NCBI RefSeq assembly: GCF_018863415.1
Contig: NZ_JAHKSN010000017.1
Coordinates: forward strand, 6,001 to 70,000
Source of the DNA: Deinococcus aestuarii
GTDB lineage: Bacteria > Deinococcota > Deinococci > Deinococcales > Deinococcaceae
Direction of reading: 5' to 3'
DNA: 64,000 nucleotides
Position 1 is the first letter of the stretch; each line of letters begins with the position of its first letter. The translations under genes were made by a program, and so were the position numbers. The notes under the pieces were generated by a model. The model saw nothing but the letters and a program-made list of their open reading frames with translations, had not been told where the DNA came from and searched no databases. Positions 48,358 through 56,219 of this stretch are shown in pieces.

Positions 48358-49211
48358 AGGGGCCGCGCCGCCTGGGGGACACCCGCAGCCTCGGCGACCT
48401 GATGGGCGCGACGCTGGGCAGCGCCCGCCTGACGAAGGGGATCGGCAAGGCGCGGGCCATCCTGGCGTGGCCGCAGGCGGTCGGCCCCGAGATCGCCCGG
48501 ATGACCCGGCCCCGCTCGCAGCAGGGGGGCACCCTCTTCGTGGAGGTGCGCGACAGCGCGACCGCCCACCACCTCACCCTCCAGCGCCACCACTTCCTGA
48601 AAAGCCTCAACGCCCTGCTCGGGAGCGACGCCGTGAGTGAGATTCGCTTCACGGTGGGCACCGTCCGCACCGCCGCGCCCACGCCCCGCGTCCCCCCGCT
48701 GCCCGCCCCCGACCGCGCCCGGGCCCGCTCCCTCGTGAGGAACGTGGAGGGCGACCTGAGGGACGTGGCGCTCAGGGCCGCCGAGGCGATCACCCGGGCC
48801 CGCAAGTGGCGCGAGGAACAGGGCTGGCGCCCCTGCCCGGTGTGCGGCGAGGCGAGCCGTGAGCAGCCCTGCCGCGCCTGCGCCCTCACCCTGGAGGACC
48901 CCAATGTCAGGCGGGCGGCCCGGTCGCTGACCCGCGCGCCCGAACGGCTGCCCCTGCTGACCCCGCTGCTCGGCGACAGCGGGATGAACGCCGCCCGCTT
49001 CCTGGCGCTGGAGCTGCTCGAAGACCAGCTCGACCTCCTCGCGCTGGAGTGCGTGCGGGGTGGGGGAGAGGACGGTTACCGCGCCTTCCTGGGCCAGCAG
49101 GCGGACGTGTACCTGGCCTTGACCCACCGCAAGCCCCGCAGCGCGATCAAGAAGGCCGACTGGGCAGCCTTGCCCGAGCGGGTGCGGCAGGTGCTGGGGG
49201 CGGGGCGGTAG
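48354..49211 (+). CDS. DciA-like (DUF721) protein with a zinc-ribbon extension
   Basis: A 285-residue protein. Residues about 1-100 form a DUF721/DciA domain (WPQAVGPEIARMTRP, GGTLFVEVRDSATAHHLTL). DciA is the replicative-helicase loader in bacteria without DnaC or DnaI. A second helical region, a four-cysteine CPVCGEASREQPCRAC ribbon (residues ~160-180) and about 100 further residues follow, which ordinary DciA proteins lack. The GTG overlaps the recF stop; recF-dciA adjacency is common. Confidence 0.85.
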
Positions 49212-49242
49212 GACTCGGACGACACGCTCTCCCCAAAGGGAA

Positions 49243-49275
49243 GACCCCACCTCGACACGGAGGCGGGGTCCTTGC
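49243..49275. terminator. Convergent terminator after the dciA-like gene
   Basis: GACCCCACCTC (49243-49253) pairs with GAGGCGGGGTC (49260-49270) with one mismatch, between two convergent genes. Confidence 0.65.
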
Positions 49276-49286
49276 CTTCGGCGCGT

Positions 49287-49547
49287 CTACGCCTTGCCCA
49301 GCAGCTTCATCCGTAACTCGTTCCCGTCACCCTCCAGCCACTCCGTCACCGTGAAGCGGAAGCGGGCGCCGTCGTGCATCTCCAGCACGCATTCGGTGCC
49401 CTCGCCCACCCCCGGGGTCACCTCGTCCAGGGAGACGCGCATCATCCCGCGCCCCCCCTCCAGCGCCTCGATGCGGCCCGGCACGGCGGCGGAGCCGAAG
49501 TGGGCCGTCACGGTATTGAACTCTCGCATGGGTTCGGCGCGCGTCAC
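49287..49547 (-). CDS. Small protein of unknown function downstream of the oxygenase
   Basis: An 86-residue protein rich in beta-strand pattern (TVTAHFGSAAVPGRIEALEG, CVLEMHDGARFRFTVTEWLE). It recalls small PilZ- or SH3-like barrels, but I do not recognise a family. The start is a GTG at 49547, one base after the oxygenase stop; an ATG six codons later is possible. It is probably the last gene of the sugar ABC operon. Confidence 0.65.
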   Translation of the reverse strand: MTRAEPMREFNTVTAHFGSAAVPGRIEALEGGRGMMRVSLDEVTPGVGEGTECVLEMHDGARFRFTVTEWLEGDGNELRMKLLGKA

Positions 49548-49548
49548 G

Positions 49549-50472
49549 TCAGGCGTCGCCCATCATCAGGCCCTCGATGGTGTGGCCCTGCATGATGGGT
49601 TCGAGATCGTCCACCACCCGGCAGATCAGGTGGTCTTTCACCGCCTGCGGCAGACGGTCGTAGTAGCCCCGCGTGAACTGGAGGTCGTGCCACTCGTCGT
49701 GGCCCGCGCCGGGAGCGTCCACCCCCAGCACGAGCACCGGGCGCGGCTTGTCGCTGGTGTTCGCCGTGCCGCGGTGGATCGTGAGGGCCGAGCGCACCGA
49801 GATGTCGCCCGCCCTGGGGTATTTGCGCTGCGCGAGGGCGTGGTAGCGGGGGTACAGCGAGACGGGCGGGAACATGCCGTGGTCGTACTCGCCGGGCTCG
49901 TCCCACTGGGTGCCCGGCGCGATCTCGAAGGGGCCCATGTCCTCCTCGACGTCCACGGCGGTCAGGTTGAAGGCGAGCGAATTCAGGCGGCGGTCCACCA
50001 GCGTCTCGGGGGTCGCGCGGAAGTCGCGGTGCCACGGCTGGTCCCTCGCGCCGGGATTGGGCACGTCGAAGCCGATCTCCACGATCTTGTAGTTCGGCCC
50101 CAGCACGCACTCGCACACCGTCCGCACCCAGGGGTGGGTCACGAGGTCGAGGAAACCGCTGATGTCCTCGGGGTGAATCTCGACGTAGTGGCGGTTCGTG
50201 CCGCGTCCCACCGCGCCGCCGGGCCGGGCGAGGGCCTGCCGGTACAGCTCGGTCAGCTCGTCGTTCATCCGCGCCACCCACTCGCGGGGGAACGCCCCCT
50301 TGAGCCCCAGGATGCCGTCGCCGTACAGGGCGGCCATGATCGCGGGCACGCTGTACTGCGGGTCGGCGTAGGGCGTGGCGTTGATCGGCACCTGATTGTC
50401 GGTGGACGGCGCCGGAGCGTCGGCGCTCATGCTCATGGACGGGGCAGGCTTGGTGTTATCCGTGGCGGTCAT
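49549..50472 (-). CDS. Phytanoyl-CoA dioxygenase-family Fe(II)/2-oxoglutarate oxygenase
   Basis: A 307-residue protein of the PhyH family. The iron ligands are visible as PWHRDF (His and Asp) and the distal His in LTIHRGTAN, with RPV downstream fitting 2-oxoglutarate binding. An AGGAGG site precedes the ATG at 50472. The N-terminal 40 residues are Ser/Met/Pro/Asn-rich. It follows two sugar ABC permease genes on the same strand, so it may modify the imported compound; that is inference. Confidence 0.87.
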   Translation of the reverse strand: MTATDNTKPAPSMSMSADAPAPSTDNQVPINATPYADPQYSVPAIMAALYGDGILGLKGAFPREWVARMNDELTELYRQALARPGGAVGRGTNRHYVEIHPEDISGFLDLVTHPWVRTVCECVLGPNYKIVEIGFDVPNPGARDQPWHRDFRATPETLVDRRLNSLAFNLTAVDVEEDMGPFEIAPGTQWDEPGEYDHGMFPPVSLYPRYHALAQRKYPRAGDISVRSALTIHRGTANTSDKPRPVLVLGVDAPGAGHDEWHDLQFTRGYYDRLPQAVKDHLICRVVDDLEPIMQGHTIEGLMMGDA

Positions 50473-50597
50473 GGGGGTCCTCCTGGCGAGGGCGGAAAAG
50501 AGGAGTCGTCGGCAGCCGGGAAGCAAAGGGAGTGTCTGTGCCGCTAGTGTGCGCCTTTCCGGGTGGGCAGAAATGAAACCGTCCGCACGCGCAGGAC

Positions 50598-51605
50598 TTA
50601 CCCTCCGCCGCTGGCCTTGCGCCGCGTGAGCTGGTTTTGCAGCACGACCACGAGGAGCAGGAAGGCGCCGCGGATCACTGACTGCCAGTAGGCGCTGAGG
50701 CTGATCGTGCCGCGCCCGTTCTCGAAGTTGAGGATGTTGAAGATGATGCCGAGCAGCAGCACACCCACGAGCGTCGAGCCGATGGACCCGCTCCCCCCCG
50801 TCAGGAGCGTTCCGCCCACCACGACGGCGGCGATGGCGGTGAGTTCCCACCCCAGCCCCTCGGTGGGCTGCCCGGCCCCGAACTGCGAGGCGAGGATGAC
50901 GCCCGCCAGCCCCGCCAGCGCCCCCGACAGGACGTAGACCCACACCAGCGTCCGCTCGACCGGCAGGCCCATCAGCCGCGCGGCCTCCTCGTTCCCGCCG
51001 ACCGCGAGCACGTGCCGCCCGAAGCGGGTGGAGCGCAGCACGACCGCCCCGATTGCGAAGGCGACGAAGAGCAGGACCGCGGTGAAGGGCACGCCCCCGA
51101 TGTTCCCCTGCCCGAAGGTCGTGAAACCGCTCTCCGAACTGACCGAGACCGACTGGTTCCCGGCGAAGAGCAGCGCGAGCCCCCGCGCCGCGAGCAGCAT
51201 GGCGAGCGTGGCGACGAAGGGCAGAATCTTGAGGTACGCGACGACCACGCCGTTGATCAGCCCGAGTAAGGTGGCGGCAGCGACCGCCCCGAGCAGCGCG
51301 GGCCACAGCCCAAAGGGACTGAGCAGCGCGGCGATCACGCTGGCGAAGGCGGCCACACTGCCCACGCTGAGGTCGATGCCCCCCGTCATGATCACAAAGG
51401 CCATCCCCAGCGCGACGAGCCCGAACATAGAGTTGTACCCGAGGACCGAGAAGACGTTGTACGTGGACAAGAAGCCCTCGTAGCGCAGCGAGCCGAACAG
51501 CACGAGCAGGGCCAAGGCGACGAGGACGCCGTACCGCTGGAGCAGTTGCCCCGCGCGCACACGCGAGGATTCACGCCGGGTCGGTTGTGGAGTGATGGCG
51601 GACAG
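50598..51605 (-). CDS. Sugar ABC transporter permease (RbsC/YjfF type)
   Basis: A membrane protein of about 335 residues with eight to ten hydrophobic segments and the family motifs IMTGGIDLSVGSVAA and RHVLAVGGNEEAARLMG. The first ATG/GTG/TTG start is a GTG at 51560, with no ribosome binding site. A CTG at 51605 lies six bases after a perfect AAGGAGG and adds SAITPQPTRRESSR, so I propose CTG as the start. Second permease of the transporter. Confidence 0.9.
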   Translation of the reverse strand: MSAITPQPTRRESSRVRAGQLLQRYGVLVALALLVLFGSLRYEGFLSTYNVFSVLGYNSMFGLVALGMAFVIMTGGIDLSVGSVAAFASVIAALLSPFGLWPALLGAVAAATLLGLINGVVVAYLKILPFVATLAMLLAARGLALLFAGNQSVSVSSESGFTTFGQGNIGGVPFTAVLLFVAFAIGAVVLRSTRFGRHVLAVGGNEEAARLMGLPVERTLVWVYVLSGALAGLAGVILASQFGAGQPTEGLGWELTAIAAVVVGGTLLTGGSGSIGSTLVGVLLLGIIFNILNFENGRGTISLSAYWQSVIRGAFLLLVVVLQNQLTRRKASGGG

Positions 51606-51767
51606 GGGGAGCCTCCTTCTGCGGTCTGCGAGGCTTCAAAGAGCCACACGGATGCCTTGAATCTTTTCCTTTATGGGGGAGGCCGGGACTCGTAGAGCTG
51701 CGCAGCAGAGGGGGTAAGCGGGCCGGGCGCCCCAGGAAAACGGGAGTTCAACCTCCCGCGATCCTCC

Positions 51768-52766
51768 CTACCGCCGCTGCCGCTGGATATACACCGCGAC
51801 GAGGATAATCGCCGCCTTCACCACCAGCGCCACGGCGTCGGGCACTCCACGCGCGAGCAGGGTGTAGCGGATGAGCTGGATGATCAGGGCGCCGAGCAGC
51901 GTTCCCAGGATGGTCGCCCGCCCGCCCGTCAGCGCCGTCCCGCCCACCGCGACGGCGGCGATGGCGTCAAGTTCCATGTTCAGCCCGACCTGATTGGCGT
52001 CCGACGACGAGTTGATGGCGATGACGATCAGCCCGGCCAGCCCCGCGAGCAGCCCGCTGATCCCGTACACGGCGAGCTTGACTCGGTTGGTGGGAATGCC
52101 CGCCAGCCGCGCGGCGGCCTCGTTCCCGCCCACCGCGAGGACGTGCCGCCCGAAGACGGTGCGGCTCATCACCCACGCGAAGAGGGCAACCACCGCGAGC
52201 ATCAGGATGACCTGGAAGGGAATGCCGAGGGGCCGCCCCAGCCCGATGTACCCGAAGGTGGAGTTGGAAAAGGTCTGAAGCTGCCCGTTCGTCATCACCT
52301 GCGCGATGCCCCGCCCCGCGATGAAGAGGATCAAGGTGGCGATGAACGGCTGGATGCCGAAGCGGGTCACGAGCGAGCCGTTGAACAGCCCGAACAGCCC
52401 CGCCACGAGCACCGGCACGGTGAAGGCGAGCCCGAGGCCGAGCGCGGCGTTCCCGAAAGGCGGGTTGAGGAACAGCATGGGCGCAATCGCCCCGCTGATC
52501 GCCATGAGGGCCCCCACCGACAGGTCGATCCCGCCCGTGGCGATCACCAGCGTCATCCCGACCGCGACGATCACGACGGTCGCCACCTGGGTCAGATTGA
52601 CGTTGAGGGTCTGGGCGGTCAGGAAGTTCGGCGTGAAGAGCGCGTTGAAGAGGAAGAGCAGGACGAGGGCGACGAGCGGCCCGAGGAGGGGCGTGGTGGA
52701 GCGTCTGCGGCGGGCGTTCGGCGGCAGGGCGGCGGGCGGCGCGGTCGTTCCTTCGGGCCGGGTCAT
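51768..52766 (-). CDS. Sugar ABC transporter permease (YtfT type)
   Basis: A 332-residue permease with about nine hydrophobic segments, VIATGGIDLSVGALMAI and RHVLAVGGNEAAARLAG. The N-terminal Pro/Arg-rich 25 residues are cytoplasmic. It overlaps the ATPase gene by four bases. The presence of two different permease genes is typical of the galactofuranose-type YtfQRT-YjfF transporter. Confidence 0.92.
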   Translation of the reverse strand: MTRPEGTTAPPAALPPNARRRRSTTPLLGPLVALVLLFLFNALFTPNFLTAQTLNVNLTQVATVVIVAVGMTLVIATGGIDLSVGALMAISGAIAPMLFLNPPFGNAALGLGLAFTVPVLVAGLFGLFNGSLVTRFGIQPFIATLILFIAGRGIAQVMTNGQLQTFSNSTFGYIGLGRPLGIPFQVILMLAVVALFAWVMSRTVFGRHVLAVGGNEAAARLAGIPTNRVKLAVYGISGLLAGLAGLIVIAINSSSDANQVGLNMELDAIAAVAVGGTALTGGRATILGTLLGALIIQLIRYTLLARGVPDAVALVVKAAIILVAVYIQRQRR

Positions 52767-54316
52767 GAGATGCCTCCCGTCGGGGCCGTCTCACCGGGCG
52801 CGGTGTCCCCGTGCGCCATCGCGGTCATGATCGCGTCCTGGGTGAGTCCCTGACGCGGCAATTCCGCCACGCTGCGACCGTCGCGCATCACGACCACGCG
52901 GTCGGCGCCCTCCGCCAGCTCTTCGAGTTCGCTGGAGATCATCAGCACCCCCAGCCCCTCGCGGGCGAGTTCGCTCAGCAGCGCCTGAATCTCCCCTTTG
53001 GCCCCCACATCAATGCCGCGGGTGGGCTCGTCGAGAATCAGGAGCTTTGGGTTCATACACAGCCAGCGGGCGAGCAGAACCTTCTGCTGGTTGCCGCCCG
53101 ACAGCTCCCGGATCTTCTGCTCCGGCCCCGCCGTCTTGATTCCCAGACGCGCGATGAAGCGGTCCACGACCTCCGCCTGCCGCTTGGGATCGACGACGCC
53201 GTGGCGCGACAGGTGCGGCAGCAGCGCCAGCGTCAGGTTCTCGCGCACCGAGAGGTCGGGGATGATGCCCTCGGTCTTGCGATCCTCCGAGCAGAAGCCC
53301 AGCCCGGCGCGGATTGCGTCACGCGGGGAGTGGAAACTGGCTTTCCGGCCCGAGACGCGCACCTCGCCGCCCTCCAGCTCGTCGGCCCCGAACACGGCGC
53401 GGGCCGTTTCCGTGCGCCCGGAGCCCAGCAGGCCCGCCAGCCCCACGATCTCGCCCGCCCGCACGTCGAGGTCGGCGTCGCGGAGCATCGCGCCGGTTCG
53501 CAGGTCGCGGGCTTCGAGCAGCACGTCGCCCCGGGCCCCGCCGCCGCGCGAGAAGGCCGTCTCGCCCTCCCGGCGCAGCTCGCCGACCTCCTTGCCGAGC
53601 ATCCGGGCGACGAGTTCGAGCTTGCCGATCTCCCCTATGGGCCGCTCGTCCACCGTGCGCCCGTCGCGCATGATGGTCACGCGGTCGCACACGGCGTACA
53701 GCTCGTCGAGGCGGTGGGAGACGAAGATGACCGAGACGCCCTGCGCCTTGAGCTGCCGGATGACGCCGAAGAGGGTCTCCACCTCGCGATCGTCGAGCGA
53801 GGAGGTGGGCTCGTCCATGATGACGAGCTGGCTTTTGAAGGAGACGGCGCGGGCGATGGCGACCATCTGCTGCACGGCGACGCTGAAGTCCATCAGCGGA
53901 CGGGTCACGTCCACCCGGACCTCGAAGCGTTCGAGGAGTTCGCGCGCCTCGGCGTTCATCCGCCGCCAGTCGAGGAAGATTCCGCGCCGCAGCTCGCGCC
54001 CCAGGAAGATGTTCTCGGTGACCGAGCGGAAGCCGACGAGGTTGACCTCCTGGTAGATCGTGCTGATGCCGCCGCGCTGGGCTGCCTGTGGGGAGGTGAA
54101 CTCGACCTCGCGCCCGCCGAAGGTGACCGTGCCGCCGTCCTTGCGGTAGGCCCCGGTCAGAATCTTGATGAGGGTGGATTTCCCGGCGCCGTTCTGGCCG
54201 ATCAGGGCGTGGACCTCGCCGCGTCCGACCGTCAGGCGGGCTTCTTGCAGGGCGGGCACGCCGGAAAAACTCTTGTCGATGCCCCTCATAGCGAGGAGGG
54301 GGTGCTGTTGTTCCAC
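52763..54316 (-). CDS. Sugar ABC transporter ATPase (two nucleotide-binding domains)
   Basis: A 517-residue duplicated ATPase of the RbsA/MglA/YtfR type. The first domain has Walker A GQNGAGKSTLI and Walker B LVIMDEPTSSLDD. The second keeps LSGGNQQKVLLARWL and LLILDEPTRGIDVG but has a degenerate Walker A, as usual in this family. I use the GTG at 54316 (VEQQHPLLAMRGIDKSF), five bases after AGAAGG. Confidence 0.94.
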   Translation of the reverse strand: MEQQHPLLAMRGIDKSFSGVPALQEARLTVGRGEVHALIGQNGAGKSTLIKILTGAYRKDGGTVTFGGREVEFTSPQAAQRGGISTIYQEVNLVGFRSVTENIFLGRELRRGIFLDWRRMNAEARELLERFEVRVDVTRPLMDFSVAVQQMVAIARAVSFKSQLVIMDEPTSSLDDREVETLFGVIRQLKAQGVSVIFVSHRLDELYAVCDRVTIMRDGRTVDERPIGEIGKLELVARMLGKEVGELRREGETAFSRGGGARGDVLLEARDLRTGAMLRDADLDVRAGEIVGLAGLLGSGRTETARAVFGADELEGGEVRVSGRKASFHSPRDAIRAGLGFCSEDRKTEGIIPDLSVRENLTLALLPHLSRHGVVDPKRQAEVVDRFIARLGIKTAGPEQKIRELSGGNQQKVLLARWLCMNPKLLILDEPTRGIDVGAKGEIQALLSELAREGLGVLMISSELEELAEGADRVVVMRDGRSVAELPRQGLTQDAIMTAMAHGDTAPGETAPTGGIS

Positions 54317-54409
54317 GGTGGCCTTCTCTGAAATGGCGGCCACGGCTGGTCGCCCTGAATGAAGGGAAGGGGCTCGCCTCCTGAGCCCATGCACAGACGT
54401 TTCGCCTGA

Positions 54410-54423
54410 GGCTCAGCATGACA
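54410..54423. repeat. Half copy of the TGTCATGCTGAG repeat
   Basis: GGCTCAGCATGACA matches one arm of the palindrome at 8806 (TGTCATGCTGAGC on the other strand). It lies in the spacer between the binding-protein and ATPase genes. Confidence 0.5.
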
Positions 54424-54445
54424 GGTGAGGTGACCCGAAAGCCGG

Positions 54446-54473
54446 AAAAGGGTGCCGCGAGCCGGGCACCCTT
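54446..54473 (-). terminator. Intra-operon terminator after the binding-protein gene
   Basis: On the minus strand, AAGGGTGCC (54473-54465) and GGCACCCTT (54456-54448) form a perfect nine-base stem followed by a T-run. Such partial terminators commonly keep binding protein in excess over the membrane parts. Confidence 0.8.
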
Positions 54474-54487
54474 GGGGGAAGGTGAAC

Positions 54488-55468
54488 CTAGTAGGCCGAG
54501 GCGAGGCCAGCCTTGGCGGTCTCGGCGGTGTAGTCGCGGTCGGGGTTGATGATCTTGGCGGGGATCTTCTTGCCCGCCGCGTAGTCCTTGAGGGTGGCGA
54601 AGGCCTTGGGGCCGAAGCGCGGGTTGCACTCCACGACGTAGTTGACCTTGCCGTCCACGACGAGCTGCAAGATCTCCTTGCCGCCGTCGATGGACATGAT
54701 CATCACGTCCTTGCCCGGCTTCTTGCCCGCCGCCTCCAGCGCGGCGATGGCGCCAATCGCCATCTCGTCGTTGTGGGCGTACACCACGTTCACGTCGGGG
54801 TGCGCCTGAAGCAGCGTCTCCATGACCTGACGGCCCTTGTCGCGGGCGAAGTCGCCCGTCTGGGACGCCAGAATCCGCATGTTCGCGTTGCCCTTGATCG
54901 CGTCCTCGAAGCCCTTGCGGCGGTCGTTGGCGGGCGAGGAACCCGTCGTGCCCAGAAGCTGGATGATCCGCGCCTGGCCCTTCATGTTCCCCGCGAGCCA
55001 CTGCCCGACGCGCTGGCCCTCCTGAATGAAGTCGCTGCCGATAAAGGTCACGTAATCGACCCCGGCCTTGGCGAGGCTCTGGTCCACGTTGCGGTCGAGC
55101 AAGATCACGGGAATTCCGGCGGCCCGCGCCTTTTTCACGGCGGCGGCGAGCGGTTTTTCCTCGCGCGGGGCCAGGAAGATCGCGTCCACCCGCTGCGCGA
55201 TCATGGAGTCCACGTCGGCGACCTGCTTGGCCGCCGAGCCCGCCGCGTCGGTGTAGACCAGCCGGTAGCCGAGTTTCTTGGCCTCGTCCTGCATGCTCTT
55301 CGTCTGGGCGATCCGCCAGGGATTGTTGCTCTCGGTCTGCGCGAAGCCCACCTTGTAGGTCGCCTTCTGCGCGAGCTTCGGGAGCCCCTGCGCGACGGCG
55401 AACACGGTGAGGCCGGTGGCGCCCACGGCGGCGAGCGCCAGGGTCAGGGTGCGGGGGAATGGTTGCAT
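54488..55468 (-). CDS. Sugar ABC transporter periplasmic binding protein (YtfQ type)
   Basis: A 326-residue exported binding protein. After the signal peptide (TLTLALAAVGATGLTVFAVAQ) comes a peripla_BP_4-type domain with VGFAQTESNNPWRIAQTKSM, which closely resembles the galactofuranose-binding YtfQ of E. coli. DRNVDQ, NDEMAIGAI and SIDGGKE line the ligand cleft in relatives. The ATG at 55468 follows AAGGA at seven bases. First gene of the operon. Confidence 0.93.
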   Translation of the reverse strand: MQPFPRTLTLALAAVGATGLTVFAVAQGLPKLAQKATYKVGFAQTESNNPWRIAQTKSMQDEAKKLGYRLVYTDAAGSAAKQVADVDSMIAQRVDAIFLAPREEKPLAAAVKKARAAGIPVILLDRNVDQSLAKAGVDYVTFIGSDFIQEGQRVGQWLAGNMKGQARIIQLLGTTGSSPANDRRKGFEDAIKGNANMRILASQTGDFARDKGRQVMETLLQAHPDVNVVYAHNDEMAIGAIAALEAAGKKPGKDVMIMSIDGGKEILQLVVDGKVNYVVECNPRFGPKAFATLKDYAAGKKIPAKIINPDRDYTAETAKAGLASAY

Positions 55469-55591
55469 AGGCACTTCCTTGTGTCTCTCACGGCGAGACC
55501 GGCCGCAGAACCGAAAGGACCGACGGGAGAACGCCAGAACAAACGACGAGACGGCTCACGCCCCGCCCGAACCTTGAATTGAGGTGATTCC

Positions 55592-55651
55592 ATTTAAGCA
55601 TCCCGCCAAGCGAAGATGTCAAGACACCTTCACCCGGGCGCCTTGACATCT
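55592..55651 (-). promoter_or_regulatory. Promoter and 10-bp inverted-repeat operator of the sugar ABC operon
   Basis: AGATGTCAAG (55614-55623) and CTTGACATCT (55642-55651) are a perfect inverted repeat with an 18-base spacer. On the minus strand the downstream arm contains TTGACA (55622-55617), followed at 17 bases by GCTTAA, or at 19 bases by TTAAAT with an extended TG. A regulator bound to the repeat would cover the -35 region. Confidence 0.6.
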
Positions 55652-55716
55652 GAAGGCCGCTGTGAGTAGGGGAGAGACCAGGACTCGGGGGGCGGGCGCA
55701 CCCCGGCCTCCCGCCC

Positions 55717-55941
55717 CTATCGCCAGCGCTCCAGCGCCGCGTCGAGCTGCTCGGGGGTGAAGGGGGGCCGCCCTTCGTCCCGGACGTTTCCCTCCGGACT
55801 GCTGCCGACCGCATGCCACGCCACGCGGTCGGGAGAGCCGGGTGCTCCGGCCCGTCCGCCCTGCCCGGGCGGGCCGTCCGTGTCGGTGCCGGGGCGGGCG
55901 TCGCCGGGGCCGGGGGTGGGCCGTTGGTCGTTGACCTTCAT
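55717..55941 (-). CDS. Small Gly/Pro-rich hydrophilic protein
   Basis: A 74-residue protein of unknown function, mostly disordered (GPGDARPGTDTDGPPGQGGR) with a short C-terminal helix (FTPEQLDAALERWR). A perfect AGGAGG site lies four bases before the ATG at 55941, which is the main evidence that it is translated. Confidence 0.55.
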   Translation of the reverse strand: MKVNDQRPTPGPGDARPGTDTDGPPGQGGRAGAPGSPDRVAWHAVGSSPEGNVRDEGRPPFTPEQLDAALERWR

Positions 55942-56087
55942 AACGCCTCCTGTGACGGGGGAGGAGCGGCCGGTCCCGGTGGCCTCCGCCTCCCGGGGGG
56001 CCCCGCCCGCGCCGCACGGTGGTGACGGGCACACGACACCACGCGGCGCGTGACCTCGGCGTGACTTCCGGTGACGCCCTCGCCGCG

Positions 56088-56116
56088 TTGACCTGCCGGA
56101 AGGCCCGCTCTAGGGT
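56088..56116 (+). promoter_or_regulatory. Promoter before the alcohol dehydrogenase gene
   Basis: TTGACC (56088-56093), a 17-base spacer and TAGGGT (56111-56116). Transcription would start near 56123, giving a short leader that includes the small frame at 56163. Confidence 0.6.
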
Positions 56117-56162
56117 GAAGGCCGCCCCTTCGCCTCAAGTCACCCCCACGCCAGGAGGCGCC

Positions 56163-56219
56163 ATGCCGCGAACCCCCGCTCCTCGTCCCCAACCCGCCGA
56201 GGCCCCGTGCGAGCCCTGA
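56163..56219 (+). CDS. Possible 18-residue upstream peptide
   Basis: MPRTPAPRPQPAEAPCEP, preceded at four bases by AGGAGG. It contains seven prolines and its last codons overlap the GTG of the dehydrogenase gene at 56207. It may serve to couple or modulate translation of that gene. Evidence is only the strong ribosome binding site and the overlap. Confidence 0.4.
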   Translation: MPRTPAPRPQPAEAPCEP

